Of a stretch of DNA of 64,000 nucleotides, positions 17,352 through 26,667 are shown piece after piece. Source of the DNA: Pelagicoccus sp. SDUM812003 (GTDB lineage: Bacteria; Verrucomicrobiota; Verrucomicrobiia; Opitutales; Opitutaceae). The stretch is from positions 434,001 to 498,000 of the forward strand of contig NZ_JARXHY010000001.1 in the NCBI RefSeq assembly GCF_031127815.1. Reading direction: 5' to 3'. The notes under the pieces were generated by a model. That model had not been told where the DNA came from. It worked only from the letters and a program-made list of their open reading frames with translations, and searched no databases. Made by a program: the position numbers and the translations under genes. Position 1 is the stretch's first letter. Every line of letters starts with the position of its first letter.

Positions 17352-18140
17352 CTAGGCGAGGAAATGGGCGCCGATGGCGATGGTGCCAACGATGAAGCAA
17401 TAGATGGCGAAGTAGATGAGCTTGCCGCGGGTCACGATGGAGATCATCCACCTGCAGGCGAGCACTCCGGAGATGAAAGCGGCGATGAAGCCGGCGATGA
17501 GTGGGACGGCCCCAACCGTGCTCTCCGCCATGCCGCCATCGAGGATATCCTTGCAGTTGGCCCCGATGATGGGGATCAGCACCATGAGAAAGGAGAAGCG
17601 GGCGGCTTTGGCCTTGTCCACTCCTAGCAGCAAGGCGGTGGCGATGGTGGAGCCTGAGCGCGAGATGCCGGGCATGACCGCGATGGCTTGGGAAATGCCG
17701 ATGATCAGGGCGGACTTGAAGGTCACCGGACCGCCTTCCTTAGGCGTGTAGTAGGTGAACGAGAGCAGGCATCCCGTGAGCAGCAGCATGCTGCCCACCA
17801 GCAGCACGTTTCCGTTGAAGAGGCTTTCCACTTCCTCCTTGAAGAAGAGACCGATGAAGATAACCGGAAGGGACGAAAACAGCAGCATCGCGATGTAGCG
17901 CTTCGACTCGTTCCAGTCGCTAGAGAAGAGACCGCGGAAAAGGCCGAGAATGTCTCTCCAGAAGATGGCGATGGTGGAGAGCACGGTGGCCCCATGCACC
18001 ACCACGGTGAAGCTGACGTCTTCGGTGGTTTCGATGCCCAGGATGACCTTGCCCAGCTCGAGGTGCCCGCTGCTGCTGACAGGAAGAAATTCGGTGAGGC
18101 CTTGGATGATGCCGAGGATGATGGATTCGAGGAGCGACAT
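17352..18140 (-). CDS. uppP: Undecaprenyl-diphosphatase
   Basis: 262 residues and highly hydrophobic, with about eight membrane helices. It recycles undecaprenyl pyrophosphate to the monophosphate carrier for peptidoglycan and glycan export; family members confer bacitracin tolerance. Both active-site signatures are present: QGLTEFLPVSSSGHL near residues 14-28 and PGISRSGSTIATALLLG near 155-172. Followed on the same strand by the LMW phosphatase/fructosamine kinase pair upstream, but spacing (60 bp) leaves operon membership open. Confidence 0.95.
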   Translation of the reverse strand: MSLLESIILGIIQGLTEFLPVSSSGHLELGKVILGIETTEDVSFTVVVHGATVLSTIAIFWRDILGLFRGLFSSDWNESKRYIAMLLFSSLPVIFIGLFFKEEVESLFNGNVLLVGSMLLLTGCLLSFTYYTPKEGGPVTFKSALIIGISQAIAVMPGISRSGSTIATALLLGVDKAKAARFSFLMVLIPIIGANCKDILDGGMAESTVGAVPLIAGFIAAFISGVLACRWMISIVTRGKLIYFAIYCFIVGTIAIGAHFLA

Positions 18141-18200
18141 GAGGCAGGTGAATCAGTGATCTGTGTTGGATGGAAACGGCTGGCGGGAGCGATGGCTTTT

Positions 18201-19073
18201 CTAGACCTCGCTCAGCAATTGGCGGACCATTTCTTCGGCCTGGCTGGTGTAGCCGGAGCCGAAGAGGTAGACATGGTTGAGACAATGGTAGAGATTGTAG
18301 AGCGTTTTTCTCACTGAGTATCCAGCAGATAATGACAGGGAGTCGTTATAGGCCTCGTAGAACTCGCGTGAGAAACCGCCGAAGAATTCGGTGAAGGCGA
18401 TGTCCGCTTCGCGATCGCCGTAGTAGCTGCCGGGATCGAAGATGAATGGTTGCCCGTCCGCGTCGAACGCCACGTTGCCCGACCAGAGGTCACCATGAAG
18501 CAGCGAGGGATGGGGGCGATGATCCTCGAAGAAATCCTCCAGGCGCTCCAGCAGCGTGTCGGCTCCGCGTGGCGTGAAGCCGCGCGAATGGCAGAGGCGG
18601 AGCTGATGCTCTAGCCGGCGCTCGCGAAAGAAGGCGATCCAGTCGTCGCTGCGCTCGTTGGGCTGCGGCGTGGCTCCGATGAGGTTGTCGCGTTCCCAGC
18701 CGAAAAACGGCTGCTCTACGGCATGCAGCTCGGCGAGGCCGCGTCCCAGCGATTCCCAGTCTCCGGAGCGTGAGGCTCGGGTGGGGATGTATTCGAGAAT
18801 CAAATATGCTTGGGTGTCGCTTTGCAGCTCGACGATGACCTTTGGCACGCGCACGCCATCGCATTCACCCAACTGACGCAGGGCGAGAGCTTCCGCTGCG
18901 TAGGCGTCCGCGAAGTGAGGCCGGTTCGATTTGAGAAAGTAGGAACGATCCTCGCCTTGCAGGCGAAATGCGTCGTTGATGCAGCCGCCCCCGATGGCCT
19001 GTTGGGAGGCGATGGAAAACGGTTTTCCCGTGGCCTCGTAAAGCGCGTTTTCTATCAGAGCCCGATCGTCCAC
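18201..19073 (-). CDS. Fructosamine kinase family protein
   Basis: 290 residues with a GTG start. Protein-kinase-like fold of the fructosamine-3-kinase family, which phosphorylates Amadori products (ribulosamines in most bacteria) and so initiates deglycation of proteins. Motifs: GGGCINDAF at the N-terminal ATP loop, SLLHGDLWSGN (catalytic loop with Asp) and FIFDPGSYYGDREADIA (metal-binding Asp). The LMW phosphatase gene lies 12 bases upstream on the same strand, an arrangement consistent with a two-gene operon. In other bacteria LMW-PTP and fructosamine kinases are often fused or paired, which supports a joint role in sugar-phosphate-adduct repair. Confidence 0.9.
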   Translation of the reverse strand: MDDRALIENALYEATGKPFSIASQQAIGGGCINDAFRLQGEDRSYFLKSNRPHFADAYAAEALALRQLGECDGVRVPKVIVELQSDTQAYLILEYIPTRASRSGDWESLGRGLAELHAVEQPFFGWERDNLIGATPQPNERSDDWIAFFRERRLEHQLRLCHSRGFTPRGADTLLERLEDFFEDHRPHPSLLHGDLWSGNVAFDADGQPFIFDPGSYYGDREADIAFTEFFGGFSREFYEAYNDSLSLSAGYSVRKTLYNLYHCLNHVYLFGSGYTSQAEEMVRQLLSEV

Positions 19074-19085
19074 AGAGAAATAGCG

Positions 19086-19577
19086 TCAGGAGCGCGAGTC
19101 TTGCACGGCTTCGAGGATCTGTTGGCAGCCATCTTCCAGCAAGTCGAGCACGTGCTCGAAGCCTTGGGCCCCGCCGTAGTAGGGATCGGGAACTTGCGTA
19201 TCCGAATATTCGATGCAGAAGTCGCAGAATCGTTTCACTTTGGCGCGGTTTTCGTCGGTCGCCAGCTGCATCAAGTCTGCGTAGTTGTCGTTGTCCATGG
19301 CGAGCACCAGATCGAAGCGATCGAGATCCTCCGCGACCACTTGGCGAGCTCTGCCGGTCATGGGCAAACCGCGTTTGCGTCCAGCGGCCGACATGCGAGC
19401 GTCCGGGCTGTTGCCGGTGTGGTAGCCGATGGTGCCGGCTGAGTCGCATTCGACCTGATCTTGCAGTCCCGCGTCTTGTAGGAGTTTTCGCATCACGTTT
19501 TCCCCTGCGGGAGAACGACAGATGTTTCCCATGCAGACGAAGAGAATGGAGGAAATGGAGGTGGGTTGCGTGCTCAT
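19086..19577 (-). CDS. Low-molecular-weight protein-tyrosine phosphatase
   Basis: 163 residues. The P-loop CMGNICRSP (Cys15, Arg21) and the general-acid motif DPYYGG (Asp131) define the LMW-PTP family. Length is standard. It may dephosphorylate protein tyrosines or arginines, or act with the adjacent fructosamine kinase (12 bases downstream) in deglycation; the pairing favours the latter, though it remains inference. Confidence 0.92.
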   Translation of the reverse strand: MSTQPTSISSILFVCMGNICRSPAGENVMRKLLQDAGLQDQVECDSAGTIGYHTGNSPDARMSAAGRKRGLPMTGRARQVVAEDLDRFDLVLAMDNDNYADLMQLATDENRAKVKRFCDFCIEYSDTQVPDPYYGGAQGFEHVLDLLEDGCQQILEAVQDSRS

Positions 19578-19675
19578 GGATTGGGTGGGACTGTAGAGGC
19601 GGGAACGGGTTCGGCAAAATGTTTTTACCGAAATAGTGGTTGCGATGCCTCTCGGGCGCTTCTAGGCTGCTTCCC

Positions 19676-20008
19676 ATGATCGATGCCATAAAGAAAGCTG
19701 TGTTAGCAGGAGTCGGCGCTGCCGCGATCACCACCGAAAAGGCGGAGAAGGCGCTTAACGAGCTTGTCGAGAAGGGCAAGCTTTCAGCCAACGACGCGAA
19801 GGATGCCGCCAGGAAGATCTCGGACGAGGGAAAGCGCGAGTTTGAGGAGGCGACCAAGTCGCTGGAAGATCGCTTGAACGGCATGCTCAAGAAGCTCGGT
19901 CGCGGACAGGAGGAACGTATCAAGGCTCTGGAGACGAAGGTCGCCGATCTGGAAACGAGACTGGCCGCCATCGAAGCTGAAAAGTCGGTACCTGCTTCGG
20001 ACGAATAG
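19676..20008 (+). CDS. Phasin-like coiled-coil protein
   Basis: 110 residues from the ATG at 19676 (an upstream TTG in frame is less likely). It has a short hydrophobic Ala-rich start (AIKKAVLAGVGAAAITTEKAEKAL), then a long amphipathic helix ending in a heptad-like stretch (ERIKALETKVADLETRLAAIE). This layout matches the poly(hydroxyalkanoate) granule-associated PhaF/PhaI N-terminal type found in many non-PHA bacteria. No PHA genes are nearby, so a general coiled-coil role is equally possible. A terminator follows at 20036. Confidence 0.65.
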   Translation: MIDAIKKAVLAGVGAAAITTEKAEKALNELVEKGKLSANDAKDAARKISDEGKREFEEATKSLEDRLNGMLKKLGRGQEERIKALETKVADLETRLAAIEAEKSVPASDE

Positions 20009-20035
20009 CCTCCGTTCGCATTCGTTTTATCGAGA

Positions 20036-20076
20036 CCGCGCGGGACGCTGATTCGCGTGGCCTTTTGTCTTTTTTG
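20036..20076 (+). terminator. Intrinsic terminator after the phasin-like gene
   Basis: Stem CCGCGCG (20036-20042) pairs with CGCGTGG (20054-20060), with one G-U pair. A T-rich run follows at 20063-20076. It lies 28 bases after the stop codon and separates this gene from the AarF kinase. Confidence 0.55.
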
Positions 20077-20114
20077 ATTTTCCTCCTCCTTCTGACCTCG
20101 CCTTAGGCGACCCT

Positions 20115-21776
20115 ATGGCTCTCAAACCTTTCGAGTTTCTTTCCAACGCAGTACGGGCCAAGGAGATCGTGACCGTTCTTGCCCGCAATGGCTTTGCGGA
20201 CCTCCTGCAAAAACTGGATCTCCCGCCGCGCTTGATGAAAGCCTTCGGCTCTCAGGTGCCGCAAAAGCGCAGCCAGTGGGAGCGCTTGCGCATGGTGATG
20301 GAGCAGTTGGGGCCGACCTTCGTGAAGGTGGGGCAGCTGCTCAGCATGCGACCGGACTTGGTGCCGGAGGCCTTGATCGTAGAACTAAAGAAGCTGCAGG
20401 AGACAGTGCCGCCTGTATCCTTCGATTCGATACGTCCGATCGTCGAAGAGGAGCTCGGGCAGAGTCTGGACAGCATTTTCACCCACTTCGAGGAGGAGGC
20501 GGTAGGGGCCGCTTCCATGGCCCAAGTGCATCGAGCAGTTCTGGTGGCGAATGGACGCCGCGTGGCGGTGAAGGTGCAGCGCCCCAATCTGCAGAAGGTG
20601 ATCGACGCGGACTTCGACATCCTGAGCTGGTTCGCCAAGCAGGCTCACGATCGGGTGGAGGACCTGCAGCCGCTGAATCTGCCGGATGTGATCGAGGCCT
20701 TGCGGGAGAGTTTGGAGCGCGAGCTGGATTTTCGGCGCGAAGCCAAGAGCCTGGCGTTTTTCGAGCTTCGAAACGCCCATCCCAAGGAGATCGCAGCGCC
20801 CAAGGTGTTCAGCGAGTATTGCACGCGTCGCGTGCTGGTCATGGAGTGGATCGAGGGACGCAAGCTTTCGGACATCGAGCCGAATAGCGACGAGGCCAAG
20901 CGCATCGCCCGCGTCGGGTCTCGCTCCTTGTTCCACCAGATTCTGATGAACGGGTTTTTCCATGCGGATCCGCACGCGGGAAACGTGCGCGTGATGCCGG
21001 ACGGGCGAGTCTGTTTGCTGGACTGGGGCATGACGGGGCAGTTGACCGAGCGCATGCGATTCGGCCTGGTCGATCTCTTCGTGGCCTTCGTGAAGGGCGA
21101 CCCAGAGCAGGTCACGCGGCTGGCGATTTCCCTGGAGGACACGGGCGAATCGATCGACCGTCGTCGCATGGAGCGCGATGTGAATCTCGCTATCCGAGAG
21201 CATTACAATCCGGATACAGGCGAGGGCGACGTGGGCAGGGCGGTGTTGAAACTCCTCTACGTGTTCGGACAGAACGGGGTCGATCTGGCTCGCGACTATT
21301 CGCTGATGGCCAAGGCGATCTTATGCGTGGAGGAAACGGGGACGTATTTGGATGAGACCTACAACATCAAGACCGAGTTCGAACCGGTCTTGACTGAGCT
21401 TATTCGCAAGCGACGCAACCCGAAGCGCATGATTCGGGATTTTCGCGATAGCGTGCTTTTTGGGATCGATCAGCTGCAGAACGTGCCGGAGGAAGCGCTG
21501 CGAATTCTGAAGAAGATCGAGAAGGACAACCTGAAGATCAATTTGCAGCACAAAGGGCTGGAGGATCTCGACGATGCGATTAGCGACGCCAGCAACAAGA
21601 TCACGCTCGGCATCATTATCGGCTGTTTGCTGGTCGGCTCGTCGCTGATCGTGACTTCCAATACGCCGCCAATCGTATTCGGTTTTCCGATACTTGGGAT
21701 CGCGGGTTTCGTGCTCTCGTTTCTCCTGGGACTGTATGTGGCCTTCGACATCTTGCGCGGGCCGCCGCGTCAATAG
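20115..21776 (+). CDS. AarF/UbiB (ABC1/ADCK) family kinase-like protein
   Basis: 553 residues. The UbiB-family signature KVGQLLSMRPDLVPE (KxGQ) occurs near residue 75, AVKVQRP gives the ATP-binding Lys, and HADPHAGNVRV and LLDWGMTG supply the catalytic and metal motifs. Two C-terminal membrane helices (GIIIGCLLVGSSLIV and a second) anchor it. Members support ubiquinone or other isoprenoid-lipid metabolism, probably as ATPases. The lack of ubi genes nearby leaves the pathway open. Confidence 0.92.
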   Translation: MALKPFEFLSNAVRAKEIVTVLARNGFADLLQKLDLPPRLMKAFGSQVPQKRSQWERLRMVMEQLGPTFVKVGQLLSMRPDLVPEALIVELKKLQETVPPVSFDSIRPIVEEELGQSLDSIFTHFEEEAVGAASMAQVHRAVLVANGRRVAVKVQRPNLQKVIDADFDILSWFAKQAHDRVEDLQPLNLPDVIEALRESLERELDFRREAKSLAFFELRNAHPKEIAAPKVFSEYCTRRVLVMEWIEGRKLSDIEPNSDEAKRIARVGSRSLFHQILMNGFFHADPHAGNVRVMPDGRVCLLDWGMTGQLTERMRFGLVDLFVAFVKGDPEQVTRLAISLEDTGESIDRRRMERDVNLAIREHYNPDTGEGDVGRAVLKLLYVFGQNGVDLARDYSLMAKAILCVEETGTYLDETYNIKTEFEPVLTELIRKRRNPKRMIRDFRDSVLFGIDQLQNVPEEALRILKKIEKDNLKINLQHKGLEDLDDAISDASNKITLGIIIGCLLVGSSLIVTSNTPPIVFGFPILGIAGFVLSFLLGLYVAFDILRGPPRQ

Positions 21777-21794
21777 CCTCTGGTGGCGCCGCGG

Positions 21795-22286
21795 CTATTC
21801 TCCGCGGGATGGGTCCAGCGCGATGCGCTCTCGGGTGTCGTTGAGCTCCGCCGAAAGGTATTCGTAGGTCCATTCGCCGGAGGATTTCGTCGCTTCGACG
21901 TAGATGATGGCTCCTCCCTCCGGTCCGGAAACGGGAATGGCGAGGGAAGCGTCGCCGTCGCTGTTTTCCAGATGGATGCTGCCGGTGGCGAAGTAGCTGG
22001 CTTCGACGGGGGAGCCGATCTTGGCGGCCAGTTCCGGGGAGGCTTGGGCGCTGGCCAGAGCGGTTTGGTAGGGGTCGGATTGCTTGAGAGTGGAGAAGAC
22101 CAAGTGGGCGATCAGGGCGATGGTTCCGGCGAAGAGCAGCAGCGAACTCAAGCAGCCGACCGGGAGAAACCAGAGCCAGTTGCGCCGCAGCCAGCTTTTC
22201 GGAGGGACGTAGTCGTTGGTGCGGTCCGAGGGCATGAAGAGTGGGAGAACGGTGGGCGTTAGCTGTTTCGGGGATTCTTGGGGCAT
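21795..22286 (-). CDS. Coa1/Tim21-like single-pass membrane protein
   Basis: 163 residues from the first ATG; an internal ATG at 22235 gives a 146-residue form and could be the true start. A short cytoplasmic basic segment (KSWLRRN) precedes one transmembrane helix (WFLPVGCLSSLLLFAGTIAL). The outer domain then has the Coa1-family pattern SPELAAKIGSPVEASYFATGS ... LAIPVSGPEGG ... SSGEWTYEYL. In mitochondria Coa1 helps assemble cytochrome oxidase; the bacterial role is unknown. Divergent from holA. Confidence 0.75.
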   Translation of the reverse strand: MPQESPKQLTPTVLPLFMPSDRTNDYVPPKSWLRRNWLWFLPVGCLSSLLLFAGTIALIAHLVFSTLKQSDPYQTALASAQASPELAAKIGSPVEASYFATGSIHLENSDGDASLAIPVSGPEGGAIIYVEATKSSGEWTYEYLSAELNDTRERIALDPSRGE

Positions 22287-22419
22287 GGATTTACTTTATT
22301 CTTCGACCATGGCGAGAATTTTGCGGGGCTTCGGCTTGGCGGGCGTCGAAGCCTAGACGTTTCGCCATGGCGTGTTTTGGGCTTTTCTTGCGACGGGGGC
22401 TGGGCTTTGCTCTTGGGCC

Positions 22420-23529
22420 ATGTCTCAAGCCCCTTTCATCTACGTGTCCGGACCCGACGATTTTCTGGCCAGCCGCCTCGCCAAAGAGATCTGGACGGAA
22501 ATGAAGCAGGAGGTGACGGACGATTTCTCGGTGGAAATCATCAACGGTCACGCGGGAAAGGTGGACGAAGTGGCGGACGCGGTGAACCGTTTCCGCGAAG
22601 CGACGCAGACGCTTGGCCTGTTTGGCGGACGTCGCGTGGTTTGGCTCAAGGACGTGAGCTTTCTGGCGGACAACCAGACGGGTCGGGCGGAGGGGACTCA
22701 GACCCTTTGCCAAGACCTGCAGGAGATCCTCGAGGCGATCAATCCGGACGAGGTCGGGGTGCTGATTTCCGCCTCGCCGGTGGACCGTCGCAAGCGTTTC
22801 CCCAAGTTCCTGGAAAAGACAGGCGACTTTCGCCCCGCTGGCGGCATGGACTCCAAAGGCGGCGGAGTGGAGACCTTGGTCGCCGCCATGACGCAGGAGT
22901 GCCAGTCGATGGGCGTTTCCATCGCCCGCGACGCGGTGGAGGTGCTGATCAGCAAGGTCAATGGCAACTCGCGACTGCTGCTGGAGGAGGTGCGCAAGCT
23001 TGGGACCTATCTCGGGCCGGAGGGCGGCGAGATCACCAGCAAGCTGATCGAGGAGCTCACCCCGAACTTTGGCGAAGGGGATTTCTTCGAGTCCACGGAG
23101 GCGTTTTTCTCCCGCGACATCGACTGGACGCTGGCTGCGCTGCGTCGGCATTTTTTCGCGGGAAACGACGCGCGCCCGGTGATCGCTTCGCTGCAGAACC
23201 GCAATCGGCTGCTGATCCAGCTGCGGTCGCTGATCGACGGCGGGGAAATTCGCTTGGGCGGGCGCGGGTTTAGCAAGCCGGAGTTCGAGAAAGCCGCGGC
23301 CAAGTACGCCAGCTACTACGATGGGCTGAGCGGGAAGAGCAACTATAACGTCTTCACCCAGAACCTTTGGTACATGGGCAAACTGGCCGGAACCGGGCGG
23401 CTTCCCACTTTGAAGGCCCTGATCGACCATCAGCTCGATTTCATCACCGCCTTCGAGGAAATCGTGGAGCGTCCCAACGAACAGGAAGAGGCCTTGCGGG
23501 CCATGGCGATTCGCTGCCTAGCTGCGTAA
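22420..23529 (+). CDS. holA: DNA polymerase III subunit delta
   Basis: 369 residues from the ATG at 22420 (MSQAPFIYVSGPDDF). The family's conserved N-terminal strand begins there, and the 16 upstream codons of open frame look spurious. The delta subunit opens the beta clamp within the clamp loader. Typical features: ExxL helix regions, RRVVWLKDVSFL and the C-terminal LxxLxxxxL helical collar region with NRLLIQLRSLI. Weakly conserved family, but the overall layout and length fit. Confidence 0.85.
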   Translation: MSQAPFIYVSGPDDFLASRLAKEIWTEMKQEVTDDFSVEIINGHAGKVDEVADAVNRFREATQTLGLFGGRRVVWLKDVSFLADNQTGRAEGTQTLCQDLQEILEAINPDEVGVLISASPVDRRKRFPKFLEKTGDFRPAGGMDSKGGGVETLVAAMTQECQSMGVSIARDAVEVLISKVNGNSRLLLEEVRKLGTYLGPEGGEITSKLIEELTPNFGEGDFFESTEAFFSRDIDWTLAALRRHFFAGNDARPVIASLQNRNRLLIQLRSLIDGGEIRLGGRGFSKPEFEKAAAKYASYYDGLSGKSNYNVFTQNLWYMGKLAGTGRLPTLKALIDHQLDFITAFEEIVERPNEQEEALRAMAIRCLAA

Positions 23530-23662
23530 ATGAACGAAATGCAGGGAGTTACGTCTATCTGGGAGAGTTACGTAGGTTTCTGTCTTGCCCGAACTTAACG
23601 GCCTTGGCAGTGTCCGAAACCCTGATCGAGAAACGCCCTGCGGCGCTTCGGTCGCCAGTCGC

Positions 23663-24877
23663 ATGAGAGTTTGCCTATTCACAGATAGCTTCCTGCCCTA
23701 CATCTCCGGGGTCAGCTCGGCAGTGTTCAACCAGGCCAACGAGCTGTCGCGTCGCGGCCATAGCGTGAGCATTTTTCATCCGCGTCCCAGCCGTCACGAC
23801 AGTTTCGAGACGGTGCCGGGGCTGGACCGAGGGGTGAGCGTGCACGGACTGCCGTTTTCGGTGCCCACCTTCAATATTCCGAAACTGAGGTTTTCGGTGC
23901 CGCTGTTCCTGTACACCTACCGTCGGCTGAGACAGGCCCCGCCTGATCTCATCCACGTGCACACCGAGTTCGGCTGCGGACTGGAAGGCATGTTGCTCGG
24001 ACGCTGGAAAAAAGTGCCCGTCATCGGAACCTTCCACACCTTTTTCGCCGAGCCGACCTACCTGAAGCAGTTTCACATCCCGAACTTCGAGTTCACGCGC
24101 AAGGCCATGTGGAAGTACTCCGTGGGGTTCTTCAATCGCTGCTCGCACATCGTGAGCCCGTCGCAGTCGGTGCGGGATCATTTGGTGGCCCGCGGTCTCG
24201 AGCGCGAGGCGACGGTGCTGAGCAACGGCATCGAGCGCATCCGCATTCGCCCGGAGCGCGAGATCGCCGGCTTCCGCAAGTCGCTCGGCATCGAGGACTT
24301 CGCCTTCATCTACATCGGCCGCGTGTCTCCTGAGAAATCGCTCGACGTGGCCTTGGAGGCCTTCAAGCAGGTTTTGGAAGTCAATCCCAAGGCCAAGTTC
24401 GTGCTGGTGGGCAACGGTCCTTCCGATTCGGCGGTGGACGCTCAGATCCGCCAGCTAGGGATCCAGGACGCGGTGGTTCGCACGGGACGCATCGAGCGCG
24501 ACCGGCTGATGTCGGAAAACTATCCCTTGCTCGGAGACGCTTTCGTGACGGCCAGCAAGACCGAAAACCAGCCAGTGAGCATCCTTGAAGCCATGGTTTT
24601 CGGGCTGCCATTGATCGGTCCGCGAGCCAAAGGCATCCCGGAGCTGATCGAGCACGGGCGCAATGGGCTGATTTTCAACCCGGATGACGTCTACAATATG
24701 GCCAGCGCCATGGTGCGTCTGATGAAGGACCAGCAGCTCCACCAGCGCATGCGCCAGGCGTCGCTGGACATCGCCGCCACCCATGACATCGAGCATGTGG
24801 GGGATCGCCTGGAAGCGATCTACCATCGAGCCATCGCTGAGAGCCGAGCCCGCCTCGCTCCGCCAGTGGTTAGCTAG
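23663..24877 (+). CDS. GT4 family glycosyltransferase
   Basis: 404 residues from the ATG at 23663 (MRVCLFTDSFLPYISGV), which is where the family begins; the preceding open frame is unconserved. GT-B fold. The N-terminal GV loop and HVHTEFG lie in the acceptor half. The C-terminal donor half has IGRVSPEKSLDVALEAF and the E(x7)E motif in TENQPVSILEAM. It is closest in style to diacylglycerol or phosphatidylinositol glycosyltransferases (MgdG/PimB-like), so glycolipid synthesis is plausible but unproven. Monocistronic, 134 bases after holA. Confidence 0.85.
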   Translation: MRVCLFTDSFLPYISGVSSAVFNQANELSRRGHSVSIFHPRPSRHDSFETVPGLDRGVSVHGLPFSVPTFNIPKLRFSVPLFLYTYRRLRQAPPDLIHVHTEFGCGLEGMLLGRWKKVPVIGTFHTFFAEPTYLKQFHIPNFEFTRKAMWKYSVGFFNRCSHIVSPSQSVRDHLVARGLEREATVLSNGIERIRIRPEREIAGFRKSLGIEDFAFIYIGRVSPEKSLDVALEAFKQVLEVNPKAKFVLVGNGPSDSAVDAQIRQLGIQDAVVRTGRIERDRLMSENYPLLGDAFVTASKTENQPVSILEAMVFGLPLIGPRAKGIPELIEHGRNGLIFNPDDVYNMASAMVRLMKDQQLHQRMRQASLDIAATHDIEHVGDRLEAIYHRAIAESRARLAPPVVS

Positions 24878-24981
24878 CGCTGTTCGATTCCAAACGAATC
24901 CCGCCATGAGCTGGCGCTTTGGGGCTGGGGAACGAGTTTTTGCGTTTGTGGTCCTAGGGGCGACGCATAGCCTAGCAATTG

Positions 24982-25626
24982 ATGAAAAGCCGATTGATTC
25001 CACTCCTACTCGCCAGCCTGTTTCTGTGCTCCTGCCAAAGCGCCTACTACGGCACCATGGAGAAGTTCGGAGTGCATAAGCGGGACATTCTGGTGGATCG
25101 CGTGGAGGACGCCCGCGAGGCTCAGGAGGACGCCAAGGAGCAGTTCGAGAGCGCTTTCGAGGAGTTTCTAGCGGTTTCCGAAGTGGAGCTGGGAGAGCTC
25201 AAATCGGTTTACGATCGCTTGAACGCGGCCTTCGAGCGAAGCGAGGAGAAGGCGGAGTCGGTTCGCAAGCGGGTCAAAGCAATCGAAGAGGTGGCCGAAG
25301 CCTTGTTCGAGGAGTGGGAGGAGGAGCTCGATCTGTTCACCAGTCCCGAGCTGCGTAGGCTGAGCGAGGACCAGCTCGACACCACCCGCGATCTCTCGGT
25401 GGACCTGATCTCCGCCATGAATCAAGCGGCCAGCAAGATGGATCCGGTGCTGAACGCCTTTCGCGATCAGGTGTTGTTCTTGAAACATAATCTGAACGCT
25501 CAGGCCATCGCCGCCTTGAACAAGACGACCATTGCCTTGCGCGACGAAATTGAAATCCTGATACAACAAATGGAAGCGTCCATCGAAGAAGCCAACGCCT
25601 TCGTGGCTCAGATGCGCTCCCAGTGA
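24982..25626 (+). CDS. DUF2959 family lipoprotein
   Basis: 214 residues from the ATG at 24982 (a TTG one codon earlier is also in frame). The N-terminal signal ends in a lipobox-like LFLCSC, followed by the family opening YYGTMEKFGVHKRDILVDRV. The remainder is nearly all charged helix with heptads, so a coiled coil in the periplasm is expected. DUF2959 proteins occur widely in marine Gram-negative bacteria and have no assigned function. Confidence 0.88.
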   Translation: MKSRLIPLLLASLFLCSCQSAYYGTMEKFGVHKRDILVDRVEDAREAQEDAKEQFESAFEEFLAVSEVELGELKSVYDRLNAAFERSEEKAESVRKRVKAIEEVAEALFEEWEEELDLFTSPELRRLSEDQLDTTRDLSVDLISAMNQAASKMDPVLNAFRDQVLFLKHNLNAQAIAALNKTTIALRDEIEILIQQMEASIEEANAFVAQMRSQ

Positions 25627-25654
25627 AGCGGCTTTCCGTGTGGCCGAAAGAAGG

Positions 25655-26410
25655 TCAGCGCGTCGTTGCAGCTGTCAGGCTTGTCTTGATACGGTAGTAG
25701 CAAGGGTTGCCGAGCTGAGGCAGTTCTATCAGCTCCCATCGATGGTCTTCGGTCTCTCGAACGACGCGGGTTCGAAACGATCGTTCGTTCCAGGTCTCTA
25801 GATCGTTGGATACGAGGAGCGCCCGCGAAATGCCGGTGGTGTATTTGCTGACTGCGATCTCGATGGCTGGCCGCATGCTTCCGTCGAAGAGAGCCAGACG
25901 CGTTCGAGGCAGCAGCGAACGGTCGGGATGAAAGGGGTCGAGTCCATGGACGTAGCACAGCAGCAGCGGGATCTGGAATTCCATTGCGTCGAGTCGGCTG
26001 TCGGATGCGAACGCCCGCAAGGTGGAAGGCGTGTTCGACGACCTGGCGATCACGCGGGCAAGCCATTGCTGGTACGTTTCGACCGGAGGCAGAAAGCTCT
26101 CCGCGATGTTCGTTGGGCCGGACGATCCAAACTGGTTGAAAGCCACCACGCGGTAGCGGTAGAGCACTCCTTCCTCCACCGTATCGTCGCGATATCGAGT
26201 GATGTTTCTTGCTACCGTGGCGAGGAGTGTGAACGGGCCGCCTGTAGTGGAGCGTTCGATACGAAAACCGTCTTCGTTGTCCGAGTTGTCGGTCCAGCTG
26301 AGCTCGGTGGCGAGGCAGAGGCTAGGGGCAAGTCCGATGGCTAGCAGGAGAGATAGGATAGCCTGACGCGTCCGGGAACGCGGGATGGAAGTGACTTGAG
26401 GAGAAGCCAA
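25655..26410 (-). CDS. Secreted fibronectin type III protein
   Basis: 251 residues. The only start codons available before the signal peptide are TTG (26410) or CTG. Signal peptide (AILSLLLAIGLAPSLCLA), then one Fn3 domain (ELSWTDNSDNEDGFRIERS ... YRYRVVAFNQFG) at ~35-105. After it comes a module resembling the C-terminal end of the giant protease at the left edge of the window (LxxR, LLVSNDLETWNE, WELIE, YYRIK). It is the last gene of a same-strand group with a TonB receptor and a GH43 enzyme, but a terminator at 26491 probably separates it. Confidence 0.7.
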   Translation of the reverse strand: MASPQVTSIPRSRTRQAILSLLLAIGLAPSLCLATELSWTDNSDNEDGFRIERSTTGGPFTLLATVARNITRYRDDTVEEGVLYRYRVVAFNQFGSSGPTNIAESFLPPVETYQQWLARVIARSSNTPSTLRAFASDSRLDAMEFQIPLLLCYVHGLDPFHPDRSLLPRTRLALFDGSMRPAIEIAVSKYTTGISRALLVSNDLETWNERSFRTRVVRETEDHRWELIELPQLGNPCYYRIKTSLTAATTR

Positions 26411-26490
26411 GAGACGAAGTAGGAGAGACTGTTTTTAGGAAAGGCAAGGGAACAGGCGATTGGGGTAGTGGCTTACGACTGGAAAGCGAC

Positions 26491-26536
26491 AAAAAAAGCT
26501 CCTAGTGGGATCCAGGTGGGGGAGTTCACGTGGAGC
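26491..26536 (-). terminator. Intrinsic terminator downstream of the TonB receptor
   Basis: Read on the minus strand: GCTCC (26536-26532) ... GGAGC (26502-26498), extended by GTG/CAC, then seven T (26497-26491). It lies about 130 bases after the receptor stop. The remaining bases of the 257-bp gap (26411-26667) show no convincing gene. Confidence 0.55.
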
Positions 26537-26667
26537 CAAGCCTTTGCTATAGGTTTTTGCGCCAATACGAGAAGGCGACTTATGCTACAGCGGAGTGGGA
26601 TTTTGGATACTGAAGTGGAGTGTATCGGAGGGGTTCCTAGGAGGGTCCAATCTTTCCAAACGCCGCT